Shown: positions 9,238 to 18,672, counted from the first letter of the stretch. The stretch is 64,000 nucleotides of DNA from Bacteroidia bacterium (GCA_033391075.1 JAWPMV010000001.1:2356001-2420000); one strand, 5' to 3'. Numbers and translations are program-made. The notes: generated from the letters alone by a model not told the origin.

Positions 9238-10794
9238 ATGCTACTACGAACTTTATTAATATGCCTCCTGGCTGCCTTCCTTTCTTCCTGTATTTCGAAA
9301 AAGGAAGCAGACAAGGAAATAGACAAGAAGCCTCCCAACATTCTTTTTATTCTGACAGATGATGTCGGTTGGTCGGAAATAGGTTTCAATAGTGAAACAA
9401 AGAAATACACCCCCAATATCGACAAGCTCCGGACAGAAAGTCTGAGTCTGACGCAATTTTATGTGCATTCGGTATGTGCGCCCAGTAGAGCTGCCTTTCT
9501 TACTGGTAGGTATCCATTCAGGACCTGGTCAGATTGGCGGTCGGAGGACTTTGGGAAACCCAGCTATTTGGAAAAGCTTGAACTCACTTTGGCCACTAAT
9601 GAAGATGGGGATGAAACCCGTCGGATTCATGGCCTTGATACAGAAGAAAGAACCATAGCAGAAGCCCTAAAAGAAGTAGGCTATACAACTGCAATTACCG
9701 GAAAATGGCATGCAGGAGAATGGTTGCCTGAACATCTGCCAATGGGTCAGGGCTTTGATCATCAGTATGGGCATTACGCCTGGGGCATAGATTATACCAA
9801 TTTTAGTATACCCCATAATTCGCCTGCCAGATATGCGGTTTATGATTGGCATAGAAATCAGCAGCCTGTCTATGAAGAGGGCTATAGCACAGATCTGATT
9901 GCTGAAGAAGTAGTCAATCTTTTATCCCGCCATAAAAACGAGCATGGAGAGAAGCCTTTCTTTTATTATGTACCCTTCAATGCAATTCATGGTCCTTTTG
10001 AGGAAATCCCCCGATATGTGGAGGAATATGGAAAACGATATGCTGCATTGAAAATCCTCGATGAAGCAGTAGGTTCAATCAATGCGGCTCTGGAAGAGCA
10101 AGGCCTTAGTGAAAATACATTGCTGGTTTTCGCCAATGATAATGGCGGGATTCGCGATACGATGAATGCTCCCTATCGCGGAACCAAAAACACCAATTAT
10201 GAAGGGGGGGTACGTGTGCCCTGTTTGATGCGTTGGCCGGGCAAAATCAAGCCCAATAGCAGTAATGCCGGACTCATGCACATTACAGACTTATTTAGCA
10301 CCTTCGCCAGCATTGGAGGAGCCAGCCTGGAGCAAACTCGACCTCTTGATGGAAAAGATATGAGTGAAGTAATTCTGGTGGGAAAAGAAAGCCCTCGGGA
10401 AGAGATCATTTTTGATGTTTCCGGATGTGTACGCTTTCCTGCCATTCGCAAAGGCAAATATAAATTGACCGGAGAGGAGTTATTCGATCTTGAAGCTGAT
10501 CCTTTCGAAAAAATGGATATAGCTGCTCAGTTTCCGGATATAGTAAAGGAGCTTAAAGAAAGAGTAGATGCTTTTGGGAAAGAAAGGCCTCCCATGCCTG
10601 ATATGAATTTGCTGATGTCGCCTGCTTTGCCCTGGGTATATGGGCAAATGGAAAATGAGCAAGTGCCAGATTGGCTCATAAAGCATATGGAAGCTATCCG
10701 TGCCAAACAACCTAAAACATGGGCCGAAGGAGAAACTCCCTGGCCTCAAGCTCCCAAGGATGGGAAGATCATTTATAAAGGAGATGGAAGATAG
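9238..10794 (+). CDS. Sulfatase (type I, formylglycine-dependent) lipoprotein
   Basis: A 518-residue secreted sulfatase. The frame opens earlier (9175), but the ATG at 9238 gives a clean lipoprotein signal peptide 'MLLRTLLICLLAAFLSSC' with Cys18, so I chose it. The metal-binding 'ILTDDVGW' (D41, D42) and the active-site C80-A-P-S-R motif, whose Cys is converted to formylglycine, are intact, followed by 'TGRYP' and 'TGKWH'. Family members hydrolyse sulfate esters of sugars or steroids. It sits between a TIM-barrel isomerase and a non-haem iron oxygenase, which suggests catabolism of a sulfated organic compound. No sulfatase-maturing enzyme is in this window. Expected location is the periplasm or outer-membrane surface. 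Confidence 0.95.
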   Translation: MLLRTLLICLLAAFLSSCISKKEADKEIDKKPPNILFILTDDVGWSEIGFNSETKKYTPNIDKLRTESLSLTQFYVHSVCAPSRAAFLTGRYPFRTWSDWRSEDFGKPSYLEKLELTLATNEDGDETRRIHGLDTEERTIAEALKEVGYTTAITGKWHAGEWLPEHLPMGQGFDHQYGHYAWGIDYTNFSIPHNSPARYAVYDWHRNQQPVYEEGYSTDLIAEEVVNLLSRHKNEHGEKPFFYYVPFNAIHGPFEEIPRYVEEYGKRYAALKILDEAVGSINAALEEQGLSENTLLVFANDNGGIRDTMNAPYRGTKNTNYEGGVRVPCLMRWPGKIKPNSSNAGLMHITDLFSTFASIGGASLEQTRPLDGKDMSEVILVGKESPREEIIFDVSGCVRFPAIRKGKYKLTGEELFDLEADPFEKMDIAAQFPDIVKELKERVDAFGKERPPMPDMNLLMSPALPWVYGQMENEQVPDWLIKHMEAIRAKQPKTWAEGETPWPQAPKDGKIIYKGDGR

Positions 10795-10820
10795 CTAGCA
10801 CCAGGATTAATTTAAGAATT

Positions 10821-11726
10821 ATGGAAATCCAGAGAGATCTTTCTTTACATCATGAACTCATATCTGATCTTTTCCCTAAAATTTCAGCTAAAAAAGCCTG
10901 GGAAAAATATAGACTCAGTGATTCTCAAATTGAGTTTTTCGAGGAATTTGGTTACCTGCCAAATATCAAACTCTTAGAAGAAAAGCAGGTCGACAGGCTA
11001 AAGGAAGAATTGGCAGAACTCAGAGAGCCTTCACACCCCGGGCATGATCTTTTTTATGAGTTTCATAGCAATGAATCCGAAGATCCGAATTCTGTCCTCT
11101 TCCATTCTCTCGGGCACTGGCGCATAAGTGCTGCTTTTCATGATGTTTTGTGGAATCCGCGTTTTGTAGTGGCTGCCAGCCAGTTGCTGGGAAGTCGGGC
11201 GGTAAGATTCTGGCATGATCAACTCTTTTGCAAACCGGCCTATCATGGAGGAGTGGTTGCCTGGCATCAGGATTATAGTTATTGGACACGGACAGGACCT
11301 ATGCAACATTTGACTTGCTGGGTGGCTCTTGACCATGCAAACTCAGATAATGGCTGCCTCAATTATATTCCTGGAAGTCATAGATGGGAATTATTAGATC
11401 GGACCCGTTTAGCCGGAGACATGGATGCTTTGGAGAGATCTCTTACAGAAGAACAAAAAGCCCAATTTGGAAAAAAAGTTGCTATTGAGATGCCTGCGGG
11501 TTGTGGCACTTTTCATCATCCCTTGATGGTACATGGATCTTTCGAAAATAAATCCCCACGTTCCCGGCAGGCATTTGTCCTCAATGTGTTTGCAGATGGA
11601 ACCACTTCTAAGTCAAATGAAGAATTGCTGGCTGGAGTTCCAGTTATTCAGAAAGGGAATAAAATGGAGGGGCAATTTTTCCCTTTACTCTATAATCCTC
11701 CCGCAGATGTCAGTAGCATGAAATAA
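10821..11726 (+). CDS. Phytanoyl-CoA dioxygenase (PhyH) family non-haem Fe(II)/2-oxoglutarate oxygenase
   Basis: A 301-residue double-stranded beta-helix oxygenase. The iron facial triad is visible as H149-x-D151 ('WHQDYSYW') and H238 ('MVHGSFEN'), with R248/R250 downstream in 'SPRSRQAF' as the likely 2-oxoglutarate salt bridge. Bacterial PhyH proteins hydroxylate very diverse small molecules, so the fatty-acid name should not be taken literally. It starts 26 bp after the sulfatase and lies in the same direction. That supports a joint pathway with the isomerase and sulfatase. Confidence 0.92.
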   Translation: MEIQRDLSLHHELISDLFPKISAKKAWEKYRLSDSQIEFFEEFGYLPNIKLLEEKQVDRLKEELAELREPSHPGHDLFYEFHSNESEDPNSVLFHSLGHWRISAAFHDVLWNPRFVVAASQLLGSRAVRFWHDQLFCKPAYHGGVVAWHQDYSYWTRTGPMQHLTCWVALDHANSDNGCLNYIPGSHRWELLDRTRLAGDMDALERSLTEEQKAQFGKKVAIEMPAGCGTFHHPLMVHGSFENKSPRSRQAFVLNVFADGTTSKSNEELLAGVPVIQKGNKMEGQFFPLLYNPPADVSSMK

Positions 11727-11763
11727 GTTACTTTTTTGTATCCTTACTATTCAATATCTGATT

Positions 11764-12297
11764 ATGACTTCTGAGCAAAGAACCCAATACCTCAAATATT
11801 TAAACGAAAGTTCGACATCTGTTTTGCAAGCCCTCGAAGCAATCCCTGCAGAGCTATTTACAAAGAAACCCAGCCCGGATAACTGGTCTGCAGCCGACGT
11901 CATGGAGCATTTGCTCAAAGTAGAATCTTTAATCATAGATAATTTAGCTAAGATTGGTCCGGATCCTATCAATTCTGCAATGGTGGTGACACTTTCTGAT
12001 GAGGAGGTACTGAAAAAAGCCTCAGATATCGAAGAAAGGTCTCAGGCAAGGGAAGGTTCCCTTCCGTCTGGATTGTTCAAAAAGAAAGAAGAAGCTATCG
12101 AAGCTTTTAAAGAAAGACGCAGCCAAAGCCAGAAATTTATTGAAGAAACTGATGCAAATCTTGCCTCCTTTAGTTTCCCACATCCCCGTATGGGCCTCAT
12201 GAGTGGAGGCAATTGGCTAGTGTTTGTTTCAGGTCATAGTCTGAAGCATGTCCCCCAATTGGAATCGATTTATAGAGAGTTGCTCGAAGGGAAATAA
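11764..12297 (+). CDS. DinB-like four-helix-bundle protein
   Basis: A 177-residue protein resembling the DinB/YfiT superfamily. It has an N-terminal helix with 'LEAIPAELFTKKPSPDNWSAADVMEHLLKVE', which holds the characteristic N-W-S-x-x-D/E-x-x-x-H-L motif (first metal-site His), and a C-terminal 'SGHSLKHVPQLESI' that supplies the H-x-x-x-H motif. Such proteins bind a divalent metal and include thiol-transferases and damage-inducible proteins. The specific reaction is unknown. It follows the oxygenase gene by 37 bp and may be the last gene of that operon. Confidence 0.8.
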   Translation: MTSEQRTQYLKYLNESSTSVLQALEAIPAELFTKKPSPDNWSAADVMEHLLKVESLIIDNLAKIGPDPINSAMVVTLSDEEVLKKASDIEERSQAREGSLPSGLFKKKEEAIEAFKERRSQSQKFIEETDANLASFSFPHPRMGLMSGGNWLVFVSGHSLKHVPQLESIYRELLEGK

Positions 12298-12360
12298 AGG
12301 AAAAGATATACACATCCACCTAAAATAGGACTTCGAAGAAATTTTCTTTTGTGGAGCACA

Positions 12361-12391
12361 AAAATAAGCCATCGCAGATTCCTGCGATGGC
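12361..12391 (-). terminator. Terminator for the minus-strand lipoprotein gene
   Basis: A perfect 9-bp stem (12368-12376 with 12383-12391, six-base loop) is followed on the minus strand by a T-rich tail (12361-12367 on the plus strand is A-rich). It lies 24 bp downstream of the stop of the minus-strand gene at 12416, between two convergent genes. Confidence 0.75.
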
Positions 12392-12415
12392 CCATAATTA
12401 AATGTTCTACCTGTC

Positions 12416-14647
12416 CTAATTTCCTAAGAGATTCCCGAGGACACCATCTCCCAATTCTGAGAAACTGAAGGGATTCATTTTGTCGATGAATTTCCTGTTG
12501 CCATCCATGATCAGGAAGTAGCGGTATTTTCCACTATTGTGGTTCTTTACATAACCTGCTCCTCCTATACTTGGGATAGATTTCACCCCATTGAGTAAAT
12601 CATTCTTTAGCTGATTCAATTCCTCTTCACTAGGCAGATGATCCTTGATTTGCCTGGCTTCGAATACCAAATCACTTGCTGGTTGAATGTATTTCACATT
12701 ATCAGCGGCTTTTAAAAGCAATGCTTTTTGAGATGCATCAATGACTGTGCGCGTAAATTTTACTTTTTGGGTACGACTCGATCCTACTGCGCACGGTAAA
12801 TGTTTAAGCGTCGCTTTTACGGTAAAGCTTTTGTCTACACTCAAAACATCCAGAGCAGCTAAATCCCGTAATGCTTTTTCCAGTTGAATACGTGTCTGGG
12901 CATCATCTTGCAGCTCAACAGCAGCCTTCAATCGATCCAGGACCTGTATATATGGAGCTGCTTTCGAATCAATATAGTTGTATATCGTGGAGTAAATACT
13001 GGTCGTACAAAGCTTATACTTAGTTCCCAGGGCACTTTTAATTTCTTGCTTGGCTCGATCTTTCCCTGCCTGAACCCCTTTGTTGATCTCACTCTTTGCA
13101 ACATTTACGATTCCCGGTAGTTTAGCTCTCAATCCTCTCAGGCTTACCTCTACTCTAAGGTTTTCCAGAGCGTTATCCAGTCTTTGTCTCGCTGCCAGGA
13201 TTTCCTGAAATCCAGAGTCAATTTTATGATTTATGAATCCGTCCAATCCATTTAACAGATCATTGGGAGGAATAGCTGTCATATGGGTTTCGTCTTTCAG
13301 AAACAAAGCCTCTGCTCCCCATCTTTCTGAACTTTGCTGAACAAAGCCTGCCATTTGGAACGTATCTGTGCGGGCTGAAATTTTACCAGCAGCCTGGATG
13401 ATTTTATTGGGAACTTCAATGCCTATATTTCCTTCCATCGTGATATCGAAATCTCCTGATTCCTTTACAAAACCTGAGGTTCTCAACTGTCCCAGAGGCT
13501 TGAGGGGAAGGAATTTTGGCCACCAACTCAGATCCGGTGCGAGTAATCCATTTACAAAGGCTTGTGCCTGTAGGCCACTATAGGTATCTGCCTGTACAGA
13601 GAATGCAGCACTGGCTTCGCCCATAGGAATTTCAAAGGTCACAAAACTTGCAACGGAAAGTGCCAGCTTGAGGCTTCCATTTAATCCTGCCTGATATTCC
13701 GCTCCCAGGCGACTTCCCAGCGGATCAGACGAAAGTAATTCACCATTGAATCCTACATTCTGAATGAAGACTACATCTTCTGCTTCAAGTACTTTAAATA
13801 TCGGCAATGAAAAAGTGCCCTTCCTTACGGTATTTCCTTCAAAACTACTTATTACACCATTGATCGGCTGGAGTGCTTCGTATTTGATTTTTCCTTTAGC
13901 TGAAGCACCTACGCCAAATCCGCCCAGTGCATCATGTTTGGCAGAAAAATAGAAGAAGGGGTCTGAATAATCCGCGACATGTACAATTTCTCCTCCTACG
14001 GGTGCTTTTATGACAAAAGGCTTGGTTGCATTGGGGTCATCATTGGTACAAACATTCATTTCCAAATTTGCAGCAATTCTGAATACGAAATAGCTTTTCG
14101 ATGCATCCAAAGGAAATCCCAGATAAAATTCCTCATTGATGTAGCGACCGGTATAGTATCCCAAATTGAATTGGAGCGGATCCTTGATTTCCATACAGGG
14201 ATCAGGAGAAGGAATTTTTGCAGTACCTGTGATGTTGTCCAGGCTACCATCCGGTTTGAAGGTGACATTCAAGTCTGCATCCGTAAAATTAATGGCCTGT
14301 TCTCCTTCACCTACTTCCAGTTCTCCTTTTACGGTAAATCCATCCGTAGTTTCTACGACCTCACCGCTTCCTGTTACATTGTCCCTGCTTACGCCCTGGC
14401 CATCTGAAGGACCTTCAATGGTACAATTACACACATCGGGGCGGGCACAAGGATCTGCACAATTTGGGCTGTCTATGTCCGGGATCACATCATCTTTATT
14501 GCAACTTTGCAGCAAAAGGCCTGATGCCAGGAGCATCCCAATTATCATAAGCTTTCCGGAAAATGTGAATGCTTGTTGCAAGCTCTGAACAAATGCATAG
14601 CTTGAGCTAAGGGAATTTGTGTTGTGAATCTTCGGTCTGATTTTCAT
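12416..14647 (-). CDS. Large secreted lipoprotein of unknown function
   Basis: A 743-residue protein I do not recognise. After a long basic N-region, a hydrophobic stretch ends in the lipobox 'LLLQSC' with C49, and the mature protein begins with an Asp- and Cys-rich segment ('CNKDDVIPDIDSPNCADPCARPDVC'-like, seven Cys within about 40 residues of the lipidation site). The middle (about 60-430) is beta-rich with many G-x-V and F-x-V alternations. About 465-650 is predicted helical with charged heptads ('ILAARQRLDNALENLRVE'). The C-terminus has a 'KYRYFLIMDGNRKFIDKMN' stretch. An alternative start at 14548 would keep the lipobox but lose the basic N-region. It neighbours a LytTR regulator on the same strand, 215 bp downstream of it, which may be relevant to control. 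Confidence 0.75.
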   Translation of the reverse strand: MKIRPKIHNTNSLSSSYAFVQSLQQAFTFSGKLMIIGMLLASGLLLQSCNKDDVIPDIDSPNCADPCARPDVCNCTIEGPSDGQGVSRDNVTGSGEVVETTDGFTVKGELEVGEGEQAINFTDADLNVTFKPDGSLDNITGTAKIPSPDPCMEIKDPLQFNLGYYTGRYINEEFYLGFPLDASKSYFVFRIAANLEMNVCTNDDPNATKPFVIKAPVGGEIVHVADYSDPFFYFSAKHDALGGFGVGASAKGKIKYEALQPINGVISSFEGNTVRKGTFSLPIFKVLEAEDVVFIQNVGFNGELLSSDPLGSRLGAEYQAGLNGSLKLALSVASFVTFEIPMGEASAAFSVQADTYSGLQAQAFVNGLLAPDLSWWPKFLPLKPLGQLRTSGFVKESGDFDITMEGNIGIEVPNKIIQAAGKISARTDTFQMAGFVQQSSERWGAEALFLKDETHMTAIPPNDLLNGLDGFINHKIDSGFQEILAARQRLDNALENLRVEVSLRGLRAKLPGIVNVAKSEINKGVQAGKDRAKQEIKSALGTKYKLCTTSIYSTIYNYIDSKAAPYIQVLDRLKAAVELQDDAQTRIQLEKALRDLAALDVLSVDKSFTVKATLKHLPCAVGSSRTQKVKFTRTVIDASQKALLLKAADNVKYIQPASDLVFEARQIKDHLPSEEELNQLKNDLLNGVKSIPSIGGAGYVKNHNSGKYRYFLIMDGNRKFIDKMNPFSFSELGDGVLGNLLGN

Positions 14648-14862
14648 AATACTGTGTTTTAATCCAAATTATTAGAAAGTAGAAACCTGTTTCATGGAAT
14701 GTATTTTGGTGTAAAGGAAAGCTTGAACATAAGCTTCCTCTCAAGCACTAAGGTCTATGCTTTGACTTGCAAATCTTTGTTCAAACTAGATTTTGGTAGG
14801 ATCTACTGGTTGTTGGTAGATATGGCTGGAATTGTGTAAAGAGCAGGAAGGGGATTTTAGGC

Positions 14863-15657
14863 CTATCCGATTAGTTTTCGAGCCTTTAATCGATTCCTGC
14901 CTTCTCGTGAGACAGGAATTGTCTCTCCATTAGAAAGGGATAATTGACCACCTCCTGCTTGTTTTCCTGTTCGGAAAAAGCCAGGTTTAATGTATTGAGC
15001 AATGCAGGCAGGGTTGACGATATGACGATTATGGCAGCGAACAAACTGGTAGAGATCCAGCATTTCCTCCGCTTCTTTTAAACTCCTGGAAACCGCTTTA
15101 TAGACCTTTTGGTCAATCATGTGCCAATTGGAAAGGTTGTTGTCAGACTCAACCCTGACGATATCCTGAACGGAAATAAAATCACTTCCCTGCATGGTGG
15201 GGATAGAAATTTTGGGTTGACTCAAGTATTGGAATAGGTTACTAATCCCTTCAGGCTTGGCCTGATTTGTTGACTTTCCCTCGATAATCTTTACTGCCTT
15301 TTCTACTGCCGAAATGAGTTGGAGATCTGTGGGAGGTTTGAGTAAATAATGGCAGGCATTGACTTCAAAAGCCCTTATGGCAAATTCTTCATAGCCCGTT
15401 ACGAAAATTATCTCGGGAACTTCTTTTAAACTGTTAAAGACTTCTTTCGCCAATTCCAGCCCATTCAATTGAGGCATTTGGACATCTGTAAATAGCAAAT
15501 CTGGACTTAATTCCTTGATAAGTTGCAAGCCTTCTATAGGATCACTGCTGCTTGCAATTATTTCTACCTGGGGGCAGCGATTCTGGAGTTGATCTGAAAG
15601 GGATTTCAGATGCTGAGGATTGTCATCGATCAGTATGCTTCTCAGGGAAATGGCCAT
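14863..15657 (-). CDS. LytTR-family response regulator
   Basis: A 264-residue two-domain regulator. The receiver domain (1-120) has the acidic pair D11/D12, phospho-acceptor D58 in 'LLFTDVQMPQLNG', and K107 in 'HYLLKPP'. A linker leads to a C-terminal LytTR DNA-binding domain (about 155-264) with 'VESDNNLSNWHM', 'FVRCHNRHIVNPACI' and 'LSNGETIPVSREGRNRLK'. LytTR regulators bind paired direct repeats upstream of target genes. It is transcribed away from a LytS-like histidine kinase, with 91 bp between the two starts, so they very likely form one two-component system sharing a divergent control region. Confidence 0.95.
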   Translation of the reverse strand: MAISLRSILIDDNPQHLKSLSDQLQNRCPQVEIIASSSDPIEGLQLIKELSPDLLFTDVQMPQLNGLELAKEVFNSLKEVPEIIFVTGYEEFAIRAFEVNACHYLLKPPTDLQLISAVEKAVKIIEGKSTNQAKPEGISNLFQYLSQPKISIPTMQGSDFISVQDIVRVESDNNLSNWHMIDQKVYKAVSRSLKEAEEMLDLYQFVRCHNRHIVNPACIAQYIKPGFFRTGKQAGGGQLSLSNGETIPVSREGRNRLKARKLIG

Positions 15658-15748
15658 GTAGATTGCTTTGTCCGACGAAAATTGATAATTTATCAGAAGC
15701 GACTTTATGATTTTCGTAATATAAACCTTTATCAGGCAGCTTCAAGTT

Positions 15749-17047
15749 TTGCAGGCTTCAAATTACTCATCTGATAAGCAAATCTCCTTGCCGCTAAGCA
15801 TGAAGTCTGGCCTCAGGCATCTCTTCTTCTGGGTTGCCTATTTATTTTATGATACCATTTCCACGGGTTCCATCCTCGACGATTTTCAATTGGCATTTTC
15901 CCGCTCCTTTATCCATGGAATCTTCCTGGCAGCTATGGTATACCTCAATCTCTGGGTACTATATCCAGTCTATTTTAAGTCCAGAAAAATTCCTCAATAC
16001 ATTTTGTATTCTATTCTTCTGGCCAGTTTTGCATTTATCCTCCGAACTCAGATAGATGTCTACATGAGTGTACTTACTTTCGATAAAGAGCGAAAGAGTG
16101 CTATTTATGATCCGACTGCAAAAATTCTGGAAAACCTTATTGAGGTAGAATTGTATCCCGCCCATACTTACCAGCTGGATAGTTTGCTTGTCCTTAGGGG
16201 AAATTTGGAAAATAAACAGCAGATAAACGAAGCCATTGTTGCTAGAAAAGATAAGGTAGTTCGTGATTGTCTGGAGGCTAAACCTTATGAAAGGATTTGG
16301 GAATACGGAAGTTTCTACCTCATAGGCATGTTTCTCGGAACAGGAATTGTCTACGCCATATTTAGCACTTTGAAATTGGTCCAGGACAGCTACCTGCGTT
16401 TCGAACATCAGCAGAATTATCTGCGTGCGGAAAACTTGCGATTAAGAACCCAGCTGAATCAGCATTTCTTATTCAACGCTCTTGCAAGCATTCATCATCG
16501 ATTTCAATCTATAGATGATAAGGAAGGAAGAGAAATGACCCAGGATTTGAAATGGATGATACAGTATGCGATTGAAAAATGTGAGAAAAGTGAATTTGTT
16601 TCACTGCATGATGAACTCTCTATGGCAGAAAAGTATATGGGCTTTCATAGCCATTTAGCCGGTAAGATCCATTTCCCTGCCAAAGAAGATGCAACCCAAG
16701 ACTTGGCACTTATGCCTATGTTGATCAATCCCATTCTAGAGAACGCCCTCAAACATGGGAATCTCTATAAGGAGGATAGTTTTATTCGCTTTGAAATAGA
16801 CAAAAAAGACGAATTTCTATATCTGGTATTGAAAAATAGCTTTGAAGAAAACCGAAGCAGCTTCTCTTTTCCTTCACGGACCGGTTTTGGTATAGGGCTG
16901 AAAAACCTGAAAAATCGATTGAAACTATTCTACCAGGAAGAAGGCGATTTCGAATTGACTTATGGGAAAGATGAGACAGAAATGATTTTCACAGTTAACA
17001 TCAAAGTACCCCTACTTAAGATGGAGTCGCAGGAACAGGACAGCTAG
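15749..17047 (+). CDS. LytS/YehU-type sensor histidine kinase
   Basis: A 432-residue membrane kinase. Four hydrophobic segments lie at about 23-40, 53-73, 82-98 and 189-209, with an extracytoplasmic loop of about 90 residues between the third and fourth. The His_kinase domain motif 'QLNQHFLFNALASIHH' places the phospho-acceptor at H239. The ATPase has an N-box 'LINPILENALKHG' and a G-box 'TGFGIGLKNLKNRL'. The divergent neighbour is a LytTR response regulator and the likely partner. No periplasmic sensory domain is recognisable, so the stimulus is unknown. The gene ends three bases before the convergent START-domain gene. Confidence 0.95.
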   Translation: MQASNYSSDKQISLPLSMKSGLRHLFFWVAYLFYDTISTGSILDDFQLAFSRSFIHGIFLAAMVYLNLWVLYPVYFKSRKIPQYILYSILLASFAFILRTQIDVYMSVLTFDKERKSAIYDPTAKILENLIEVELYPAHTYQLDSLLVLRGNLENKQQINEAIVARKDKVVRDCLEAKPYERIWEYGSFYLIGMFLGTGIVYAIFSTLKLVQDSYLRFEHQQNYLRAENLRLRTQLNQHFLFNALASIHHRFQSIDDKEGREMTQDLKWMIQYAIEKCEKSEFVSLHDELSMAEKYMGFHSHLAGKIHFPAKEDATQDLALMPMLINPILENALKHGNLYKEDSFIRFEIDKKDEFLYLVLKNSFEENRSSFSFPSRTGFGIGLKNLKNRLKLFYQEEGDFELTYGKDETEMIFTVNIKVPLLKMESQEQDS

Positions 17048-17050
17048 CAG

Positions 17051-17704
17051 TCAATTGCCTTTTATCTCTTTAATAAAATCCAATTTACGGCTGGCATATT
17101 TTTCTTCTTTTACCAATGCTTTGAACTTAGCTATGGTTTTGAGTGGCCCATAATCCAGGCCCCAATTGACCAACCAGGCGGGAATCGATCCTGCTGGATC
17201 CAGAGAGAGAAAATACTCTGCTTCGATCCATCCATTTTTTTGGGGGGTGAATTTCCAGCTGGAGAGGGCATTTTGTATTCGAACGTAGTCCTCTGAATCT
17301 GGTAAAAAATTGGGTAAAGCTTTGCATTCTGAATGGGTAATGAGGCTGTTCTTTTCCTGATAGGTTCGACAGCTAAAAATGAGCTCTCTGTCGGTAAAGA
17401 GAAAAGGCATGGAAGTTCGATTCACGAAAACAAAGTTTGAATTCGTATTGCCCTGCAACACTTCGGCCTCTTCACACCGAAATACCCAATTGGGCATTTC
17501 TGCTATATCATTTACCACACTTACAGCAGCCGAAAGCTTGCATTCGATCAGAGTTGTAATTTTTAATTCCTTGATATCACTCGTCGGACTATCTCTGTAG
17601 TAAACCTGAATGTCATCTTTGTCTTTTTTTAGCTCCCAATTTTCCTGGGCAGGTAGCAAAAGACTAAAAGAGAAGGCCAGAATAAAAAGACTGAGTACTT
17701 TCAT
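17051..17704 (-). CDS. Secreted START/SRPBCC-domain protein
   Basis: A 217-residue protein with a signal peptide ('MKVLSLFILAFSFSLLLPAQ') and a START-like lipid-binding domain over most of the mature part. Typical elements are 'WELKKDKDDIQVYYRD' at the beginning, 'IAEMPNWVFRCEEAEVL', 'TDRELIFSCR' and a C-terminal helix 'WGLDYGPLKTIAKFKAL'. START domains hold a lipid or sterol in a hydrophobic pocket. Secreted bacterial versions of this size are common in Bacteroidota but their ligands are unknown. It is convergent with the kinase gene and not evidently part of that system. Confidence 0.85.
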   Translation of the reverse strand: MKVLSLFILAFSFSLLLPAQENWELKKDKDDIQVYYRDSPTSDIKELKITTLIECKLSAAVSVVNDIAEMPNWVFRCEEAEVLQGNTNSNFVFVNRTSMPFLFTDRELIFSCRTYQEKNSLITHSECKALPNFLPDSEDYVRIQNALSSWKFTPQKNGWIEAEYFLSLDPAGSIPAWLVNWGLDYGPLKTIAKFKALVKEEKYASRKLDFIKEIKGN

Positions 17705-17814
17705 AGGGCTGAATTGTATTGCTATTACCTACTATTGCTAAGAGGCTAATCTCTTATCAATCTTAATAAATACTATCTTTAATCAAAATCTACCAACAGC
17801 ACCCCAATCTATCG

Positions 17815-18354
17815 ATGAGTAATTTCAAGGATATACTGCTGCATGATCCGGAAGCCCGAGTGAAATCCTACAAAAAAGGAAGTATCCTGCATGAGAAAGG
17901 GGAAATTACCAATAGGGCTTTTTACGTAAACAAGGGATTGCTGAGAAGTTATATCATTGATAGCAAGGGAAAAGAACATATTTTCATGTTTGCCTCTGAA
18001 GGATGGATCATTGCAGATATTGAATCACAGGAATTTGAACTGGCTTCGGATTTATACATAGATTGTCTGGAAGATTCCGAACTGGTGGTTTTTGATCGCA
18101 CTCGTCTATTTTCTTCCGGAGCAAAAACGGAAACGTTCGAAGAGCATTTCAAACTTCTGTACCGACGAATGGGAGTGCTGCAAAGAAGGGTGCTCATGCT
18201 CATGAGTGCGCCAGCTCCGGACAGGTATAAGTATTTCTTGGATGCCTACCCCAATCTCCCTAATCGTATCCCTCAACATATGATTGCCGCTTATTTGGGT
18301 ATAACCCCTCAGGCATTAAGTACCATAAGAAAAAAGCTTAGTCAGGCTGAATAG
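17815..18354 (+). CDS. Crp/Fnr-family transcriptional regulator
   Basis: A 179-residue protein with a cyclic-nucleotide-binding-like beta-roll (about 10-110: 'YKKGSILHEKGEITNRAFYVNKGLLRSY') and a C-terminal winged-helix with 'RIPQHMIAAYLGITPQALSTIRKK'. The cAMP-contact signature R-x-S/T is absent. This is usual for the short Bacteroidota Crp/Fnr proteins, which often respond to redox or stress. There are no Fnr-type N-terminal cysteines. It precedes by 102 bp a ferredoxin-like gene on the same strand, which it might control. Confidence 0.92.
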   Translation: MSNFKDILLHDPEARVKSYKKGSILHEKGEITNRAFYVNKGLLRSYIIDSKGKEHIFMFASEGWIIADIESQEFELASDLYIDCLEDSELVVFDRTRLFSSGAKTETFEEHFKLLYRRMGVLQRRVLMLMSAPAPDRYKYFLDAYPNLPNRIPQHMIAAYLGITPQALSTIRKKLSQAE

Positions 18355-18456
18355 TAGCTGGAACGTTTGGATTTATTAATCTAGATGAATGCATGCCGCT
18401 AAATTGAGTATTAACTAGTACTCAGAATTTATCTGTATTATCAATATGTATTTCTT

Positions 18457-18672
18457 ATGGTTAAAGAATATTCAAATGGTGAGATAACCATTAAATGGCA
18501 AGCAAAGAAATGCCAGCATGCAGGCATTTGTGTACGAACTTTACCTAAGGTGTATAAGCCCAAAACTAAGCCCTGGATAAGTCCGGAAAATGCTTCAACT
18601 GAAGAACTAATCAATCAAATCAACCAATGTCCCTCAGGGGCTTTAAGCTATTATAAAAATGATGGAGAATAA
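18457..18672 (+). CDS. Divergent 4Fe-4S mono-cluster protein (Fer4_19 type)
   Basis: A 71-residue protein with the pattern of the divergent mono-cluster ferredoxin family: 'KKCQHAGICVRTLPKVY' (C19, C25), 'KPWISPENAS', and 'QCPSGALSYY' (C58). In the family the fourth ligand may be a His. Such small proteins occur alone or fused to CDGSH-type or acetyltransferase domains, and an electron-carrier role is assumed. Its end overlaps the next gene by 14 bp, implying translational coupling. Confidence 0.85.
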   Translation: MVKEYSNGEITIKWQAKKCQHAGICVRTLPKVYKPKTKPWISPENASTEELINQINQCPSGALSYYKNDGE

